Part shown: piece by piece, positions 59,817-64,000 of the stretch
Position numbering within the stretch: position 1 is the stretch's first letter
Layout: each line of letters opens with the position of its first letter
Origin: DASVFB01 sp963815965
GTDB taxonomy: Bacteria > Actinomycetota > Thermoleophilia > Gaiellales > Gaiellaceae
Length of the DNA: 64,000 bases
Direction: 5' to 3'
Assembly (NCBI GenBank): GCA_963815965.1
Contig: CAWFIT010000004.1
Span: 62,001-126,000, forward strand
Notes under the pieces: model-generated
The model's input: the letters and a program-made list of their open reading frames with translations, nothing else
What the model was told of the DNA's origin: nothing
The model's database searches: none
Position numbers and translations under genes: made by a program

Positions 59817-59959
59817 ACCTATCCAGGATGCCAAGTCGTCCGGCGGTGCCGCACCTTTCACCGAAAATCTCGCGTTGTTTCCCTGTTTTGCGCGCGTGCG
59901 ACTCGGCACGAACGGTGGCCTCACGATCGCGTCGGCGCGTCGCGGTCGAGGAGCCGACA

Positions 59960-60032
59960 CAGGGGCGACAGGACTCGAACCTGCAACCCCCGGTTTTGGA
60001 GACCGGTGCTCTACCAATTGAGCTACGCCCCT
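59960..60032 (-). tRNA. trnW: tRNA-Trp, anticodon CCA
   Basis: A 73-base clover-leaf on the minus strand. 5' AGGGGCG pairs with CGCCCCT; D arm AGCTCAATTGGTAGAGC; anticodon loop CTCCAAA with stem ACCGG/CCGGT; T arm with GGTTCGAGTCC. CCA is not encoded. It lies upstream of small membrane-protein genes rather than secE-nusG as in many bacteria. Confidence 0.95.
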
Positions 60033-60088
60033 CGGTTCGAGAAGCGATTGTAGCCGTGCTGTTTTTCGATCTACCGCGCCTCTCGCAG

Positions 60089-60094
60089 TAGCCT
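60089..60094 (+). promoter_or_regulatory. Putative -10 hexamer of the 55-residue gene
   Basis: TAGCCT ends 6 bases before the GTG at 60101; no ribosome-binding site visible. Confidence 0.4.
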
Positions 60095-60100
60095 TTCGCC

Positions 60101-60268
60101 GTGCCGCTCGGCGTGCTGTTCATGTTCCTCTGCGTGTGCCTGCTCGGCGTCGGATACGCCGCGGCGCGTGCGGGAGGCGGCGCCTGGGTGATCGCCGTTG
60201 CGGCCGTCGCAATCGCTCTGTGGCTCGGAAACACAGGGCTCGCGATCCTCCGCCGCTCGAACCGCTGA
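60101..60268 (+). CDS. 55-residue membrane protein
   Basis: GTG 60101 encodes MPLGVLFMFLCVCLLGVGYA, AARAGGGAWVIAVAAVAIAL and WLGNTGLAILRRSNR: two transmembrane helices and a basic tail. The frame lies between a tRNA and a sigma factor and has its own -10-like hexamer. No family recognised. Confidence 0.65.
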   Translation: MPLGVLFMFLCVCLLGVGYAAARAGGGAWVIAVAAVAIALWLGNTGLAILRRSNR

Positions 60269-60289
60269 GGAAAACGCCAGGCCGCGCCG

Positions 60290-60295
60290 TATTCT
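60290..60295 (+). promoter_or_regulatory. Putative -10 hexamer of the sigma factor gene
   Basis: TATTCT ends 6 bases before the GTG at 60302; leaderless layout. Confidence 0.45.
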
Positions 60296-60301
60296 TTCGG
60301 C

Positions 60302-61081
60302 GTGGGAGAGGACGTCACAGAGATCTGGCGGACGTTCCGGCGCACCAATGACCCCGCGTTGCGCGACCGCCTGATCCTCATGTACGCGCCGATCGTGAAG
60401 TACGTCGCGGGTCGGCTCGGCAGCGGATTGCCTGCTCACGTCGACGAAGGCGACCTCGTGTCGTACGGGCTCCTCGGCCTGATCTCTGCGATCGAGCGCT
60501 ACGACCCGGACCGCGACGTGAAGTTCGAGACGTACGCGATCGCGCGGATCAAGGGCGCCATCCTCGACGAGCTGCGCGCGCTGGACTGGGTTCCTCGCTC
60601 AGTGCGCTCGCGTGCGCGTCAGATCGAACGCGCGATGTCCGAGCTCGAGGCGAAGCTCGGACGCGCGCCGAGCGACGACGAGCTCGCGACGAAGGTCGGC
60701 ATCAGCGTCGGCGAGCTCGAGGAGAGCCTCACTGACATCTCTCGCTCCTCGATCGCGGCGCTCGACGAGCTGTGGACGATCTCGGGCTCAGGCGGCGACC
60801 AGGTCGCGCTCATCGACACGATCGAGGACACGCAAGGCCCCGAGCCTCAATCGGCGTTCGCCCAGACCGAGCTGCGCGAGATCGTCGCAGACGCGATCAC
60901 GAGCCTGCCGGAGCGCGAGAAGCTCGTGATCACGCTCTACTACTACGAGGATCTCACTCTGCGCGAGATCGGCGAGGTGCTCGGCGTCACCGAGTCGAGG
61001 GTCTCACAGCTCCACACGAAGGCGATCCTGCGCCTGAAGGCGCGCCTGTCCGGCTCCGTCGCGCGGGCCGCCGCCGACTAA
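60302..61081 (+). CDS. RNA polymerase sigma factor, WhiG/FliA (SigD) family
   Basis: 259 residues. Region 2: RLILMYAPIVKYVAGRLGSGLPAHVDEGDLVSYGLLGLISAIERYDPDRDVKFETYAIARIKGAILDELRALDWVPRSVR, the FliA/WhiG type. Region 3 (about 115-165) and region 4: LPEREKLVITLYYYEDLTLREIGEVLGVTESRVSQLHTKAILRLKARL. No anti-sigma factor gene is adjacent. In actinobacteria this class controls sporulation or motility; here the role is unknown. Confidence 0.93.
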   Translation: MGEDVTEIWRTFRRTNDPALRDRLILMYAPIVKYVAGRLGSGLPAHVDEGDLVSYGLLGLISAIERYDPDRDVKFETYAIARIKGAILDELRALDWVPRSVRSRARQIERAMSELEAKLGRAPSDDELATKVGISVGELEESLTDISRSSIAALDELWTISGSGGDQVALIDTIEDTQGPEPQSAFAQTELREIVADAITSLPEREKLVITLYYYEDLTLREIGEVLGVTESRVSQLHTKAILRLKARLSGSVARAAAD

Positions 61082-61119
61082 GATCGAACGCGGTATTCCA
61101 CGAACGAGCAGGAGGACGC

Positions 61120-63168
61120 ATGGCCCACGAGCCGGGGAAGATTCGCAACGTCGCCGTCGTCGGACACCGCGGCACGGGGAAGACGTCGCTCGTCGAAGCG
61201 ATGCTCTTCCAGTCCGGCGCGACGAACAGGCTCGGCACGATCGAGGCCGGCTCCACCGTCTCCGACTGGGACGAGGACGAGCAACGACGAAAGATGTCGC
61301 TCGCCGCGACGATCTGCCATCTCGAATGGCATGACCGCAAGATCAACCTGATCGACACGCCCGGCGACGCCGGCTTCGTCGGTGACGCGATGGCAGCAAT
61401 CCGGGTCGTCGAAGGCGCGCTCTTTGTCGTCAGCGGCGTCATGGGCGTCGAGGTGCAGACCTCGCGCAACTGGAAGCGCGCCGCTGACGGCGAGCTCTCT
61501 CGCGTCTTCTTCGTAAACATGCTCGACCGCGAGCGCGCGGACTTCTTCCGCGTCCTCGGCGCGCTGCAGGAGCAGCTCTCCGAGCACTGCGTCGCGATCC
61601 ACCTGCCGATCGGCGAGGAGCACGAGTTGAGCGGCATCGTCGACCTCCTGCACATGTGCGCGTACACGAGCCCGGAGGGCCAGCGCGAGGGTAAGGCGAC
61701 CGAGATTCCCGCCGAGTTGCAGGCGCAGGTCGACGAGTACCACACGAAGCTGCTCGACGCCGTCGTCGAGACCGACGAAAAGCTTATGGAGCGCTACCTC
61801 GACGGTGAAGAGCTCCCCGTCGAAGAGGTCGCACACGCGCTGAAGGACGCGGTCACGCGCGGGGAACTGTTCCCCGTTGCCTGCGGAGTGGCGACGAAGA
61901 ATCTCGGCACGACGGCGCTCCTCGACCTGCTCGTGGAGGGCGTGCCGTCGCCGGCGAAGAAGGGCTCGCCGATCGACGTCGGCGGCGAGGGAACTGCGGC
62001 GTTCGTTTTCAAGACCATCGCCGATCCCTTCGCGGGCCGGATCAACGTCTTTCGCGTTCTCAGCGGGTCACTCAAAGCCGACTCGGCCGTGGTGAACGCG
62101 CGAGGGCACGCCAAAGAGCGCATCGGGCAACTCCTCGAGATGCAGGGCAAGGAGCACAGTCCGACGAACGAGCTCGGCGCGGGCGACATCGGCGCTGTCC
62201 CGAAGCTCAAGGACACGCAGACCGGCGACCTGCTACTCGACGCGGAACGCGAAGTGGAGCTGCCGAGCATCGCGTTTCCCGAGCCCGTGATGAGCTTCGC
62301 CGTCGAGCCGAAGGCAAAGGGCGACGAGGAGAAGATGGCGTCGGGGCTACGTCGTCTCGCCGAGGAGGATCCCACGATCCACCTCCGGCGAGACCAGCAG
62401 ACCGGAGACGAGCTTCTCTCGGGCCTGTCGCAGATCCACGTGGAAGTGGCGGTCGAGCGGCTCAAGCGCCGGTTCGGTGTGGAGGTTGAGCTGCATCAGC
62501 CGCGCGTGCCGTACCTCGAGACGATCCGCAAGCAGGCGCGGGCGCGGGGGAGGTACAAGAAGCAGACGGGCGGCCGCGGCCAGTACGGCGACTGTCAGAT
62601 CATCGTCGAGCCGCTCGAGGAGCGTGAGGGCTACGAGTTCGTCGACAAGATCGTCGGCGGGGTCATTCCGCAGAGCTTCCGCCCGGCGGTCGACAAGGGC
62701 ATCCAGGAGGCGATGCAGCACGGCGAGCTCGCCGGCGCGCCGGTCCAGGGAGTTCGCGTCTCGCTCGTCGACGGTTCGTACCACAACGTGGACTCCTCGG
62801 AGATGGCGTTCAAGATCGCCGGCTCGATGGCGTTCAAGAGCGCGTACGAGGACGCCGATCCCGTGCTGCTCGAGCCGATCATGGAGGTCGAGGTGACCGT
62901 GCCCGACGAGGCCGTCGGCGCGGTGAACGGCGACCTCAACTCGAGGCGCGGGCGCCTGATGGGGATGGAGCCGCGTGGGGGCATGACGACCATCAAGGCC
63001 GAGGTGCCGATGGCCGAGATCCTCACGTACTCGCAGTCTCTGACGTCGCTGACGGGAGGCCGCGGTGACTACGCGATGCACTTCGCGCGCTACGAGGAAG
63101 TGCCCGCGCACATCGCGCAGAAGGTGATAACCGAGACGAAGAAGGAGCTCGAGGAGGCCAAGGCGTAG
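61120..63168 (+). CDS. EF-G-like translational GTPase
   Basis: 682 residues, EF-G domain order. G1 is VGHRGTGKTSLVEAM rather than the AHIDAGKTT of canonical EF-G, G3 is DTPGDAGF, and the NKxD motif reads NMLD (VFFVNMLDRERADFF). Domain IV has RVPYLETIRKQARARGRYKKQTGGRGQYGDCQIIVEP. This resembles the second EF-G paralogues (FusA2-like) found in actinobacteria. Shine-Dalgarno AGGAGGA (61110-61116) precedes the ATG, unlike its neighbours. Confidence 0.9.
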   Translation: MAHEPGKIRNVAVVGHRGTGKTSLVEAMLFQSGATNRLGTIEAGSTVSDWDEDEQRRKMSLAATICHLEWHDRKINLIDTPGDAGFVGDAMAAIRVVEGALFVVSGVMGVEVQTSRNWKRAADGELSRVFFVNMLDRERADFFRVLGALQEQLSEHCVAIHLPIGEEHELSGIVDLLHMCAYTSPEGQREGKATEIPAELQAQVDEYHTKLLDAVVETDEKLMERYLDGEELPVEEVAHALKDAVTRGELFPVACGVATKNLGTTALLDLLVEGVPSPAKKGSPIDVGGEGTAAFVFKTIADPFAGRINVFRVLSGSLKADSAVVNARGHAKERIGQLLEMQGKEHSPTNELGAGDIGAVPKLKDTQTGDLLLDAEREVELPSIAFPEPVMSFAVEPKAKGDEEKMASGLRRLAEEDPTIHLRRDQQTGDELLSGLSQIHVEVAVERLKRRFGVEVELHQPRVPYLETIRKQARARGRYKKQTGGRGQYGDCQIIVEPLEEREGYEFVDKIVGGVIPQSFRPAVDKGIQEAMQHGELAGAPVQGVRVSLVDGSYHNVDSSEMAFKIAGSMAFKSAYEDADPVLLEPIMEVEVTVPDEAVGAVNGDLNSRRGRLMGMEPRGGMTTIKAEVPMAEILTYSQSLTSLTGGRGDYAMHFARYEEVPAHIAQKVITETKKELEEAKA

Positions 63169-63179
63169 GCGCCGGTCGG

Positions 63180-64000
63180 GTCGCGGCTCTCGTCGTTCTC
63201 GCCGTCGCGTCGCTCGCGTTTGCGTGCGGCAACGCGTCCAAGTCGACGATCCGGGTTCCGCAGGACGTCGCGACGATTCAGCAGGCGATCGTGCGCGCGG
63301 CGCCGGGCGACACGATCCTGGTCGACCGCGGGACGTACCCGGGCGGGAACGTCGTTCCGCGCGACAAGCACGACATCACGATCAGGGGCGTGGACCGCAA
63401 CGCCGTCGTCCTCGACGGCAAGGACGTGAGGAGGAACGGCATCGTCGTCCACGCGGACGGCGTCTCGATCCTCAATCTGTCGGCGCACAACTTCCCGGTC
63501 GACGCGTTTCGGTGGGAGGGAGGTGACCGATTCCGCGCGTCTTACCTCACTGCGTGGAATGTCGGTCAGTACGGCATCTACGTCGAGGGCGGCGAGCACG
63601 GAGAGGTCGACCACGACTACGTCTCCGGCGCGGCCGACGCCGCGTACTACGTCGGCGAGTGCGCGCGCTGCGGCGCGACGATCTTCCACGTTGTGGCGAC
63701 GCTCTCGGCCGTCGGCTACTCCGGCACGAACGCGAGCGAGCTGGTCATCCGCGACTCCAGATGGGATCGCAACGGCTCCGGGATCGTCCCGAACACGTAC
63801 GCGAACGAAGCGCACGCTCCGCAGCGGCGGGCGACGATCGTGCGCAATACGGTCACGAGGAGCGGCCGGGCGCGCGTCCCGATCAGCACGCCGCTCGCCG
63901 GCTTCATCGGGATCGGGATCGCCGTCGCCGGCGGGAACGAGAACGATGTCCGCAACAATCGGGTCACGGCGAGCGAACGGTACGGGATCGCGGTCTTCCC
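63180..64000 (+). CDS. Right-handed beta-helix protein, cut by the window edge
   Basis: The open frame begins with a hydrophobic stretch (VAALVVLAVASLAFACGNAS), a possible lipoprotein signal, and continues TIRVPQDVATIQQAIVRAAPGDTILVDRGTYPGG, DITIRGVDRNAVVLDGKD and repeated N-rich rungs (GIVVHADGVSILNLSAHNF, YGIYVEGGEHGEVDHDYVSG). This is the NosD/pectate-lyase-like parallel beta-helix pattern. No ATG, GTG or TTG is in frame near the signal sequence, so the start is unresolved (a base error is possible). The coding region runs off the right edge. Confidence 0.75.

Noticed and set aside
59817..60017. An N-terminal extension to the PRC-barrel-like protein beginning MVEHRSPKPGVAGSSP.
   Set aside because: This peptide comes from reading through the tRNA-Trp gene, a known artefact; the ATG at 59816 is used instead.
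1..64000. CRISPR arrays, insertion sequences, prophage genes, toxin-antitoxin pairs.
   Set aside because: No regularly spaced direct repeats, transposase or integrase motifs, or phage structural genes were seen on either strand; the holin-like gene sits in a chromosomal envelope operon.

Overview
The window is a 64 kb stretch of very GC-rich bacterial chromosome, packed with genes that overlap by 1, 4 or 8 bases and often start with GTG. Gene content points to an actinobacterium, most likely class Thermoleophilia (Gaiellales-like). The reasons are a complete GlgE-type alpha-glucan pathway, a MeaB GTPase, cyclase-AAA-TPR and LuxR-hydrolase regulators, tiny DUF3618-like envelope proteins, and many genes whose only upstream signal is a TANNNT hexamer 6-9 bases before the start codon. 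This taxonomic call is inference; there is no rRNA gene. I see no prophage, insertion sequence, CRISPR array or replication origin.

Layout. 1-2.8 kb: 3' end of pheS and complete pheT. 2.9-6.9 kb: secreted cupredoxin, a YihY/holin-like/DUF3618-like membrane operon, a secreted zincin, a PRC-barrel protein and a duplicated-motif protein. 7-12.5 kb: 2-oxoacid dehydrogenase complex (E1 alpha, E1 beta, E2, E3) with a VOC and a GNAT gene inserted. 12.5-20.4 kb: small membrane protein, hisC paralogue, MFS exporter, meaB, threonine dehydratase and a 1051-residue cyclase/AAA/TPR protein. 20.6-28.3 kb: hydrolase-LuxR fusion, GNAT, MBL-rhodanese protein, CopC-CopD fusion and two large secreted proteins. 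28.3-40.4 kb: a leucine/isovalerate degradation set (acyl-CoA dehydrogenase, carboxylase alpha and beta, enoyl-CoA hydratase) with leucyl aminopeptidase, two MFS transporters, an SCP2 protein, a DapA-family/amino-acid oxidase pair and small proteins. 40.4-48.3 kb: malQ facing away from glgE-treS-maltokinase-glgB. 48.8-55 kb: histidine biosynthesis, with hisA divergent from a TrpR-like regulator that heads hisG-D-CB-H-F-IE. 55.4-59 kb: treZ-glgX. 59-64 kb: small membrane proteins, tRNA-Trp, a WhiG/FliA-type sigma factor, an EF-G-like GTPase and the start of a beta-helix protein.

How genes work together. TreS, maltokinase, GlgE and GlgB convert trehalose to branched alpha-glucan; GlgX, TreZ and MalQ handle debranching and recycling. 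All histidine enzymes from HisG to HisIE are present, and the TrpR-like protein with an operator in its own promoter is a good candidate for their regulator. The E1/E2/E3 genes make a complete oxo-acid dehydrogenase. Isovaleryl-CoA dehydrogenase-like, methylcrotonyl-CoA carboxylase-like and hydratase genes form a leucine route.

Most unusual signals. (1) A 25-base near-perfect palindrome occurs at least four times inside protein-coding genes. It is always in the same orientation and near-identical frame, adds a peptide like VSPVQDSG at loops or linkers, and a second palindrome family of the same length sits in a fifth gene. (2) A two-block element with fixed spacing lies upstream of two unrelated genes. 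(3) hisC and hisB are fused in one reading frame. (4) A dimeric operator-like palindrome lies inside the promoter of the TrpR-like gene. (5) Six otherwise good genes carry single-base frameshifts, which suggests consensus errors or recent decay.
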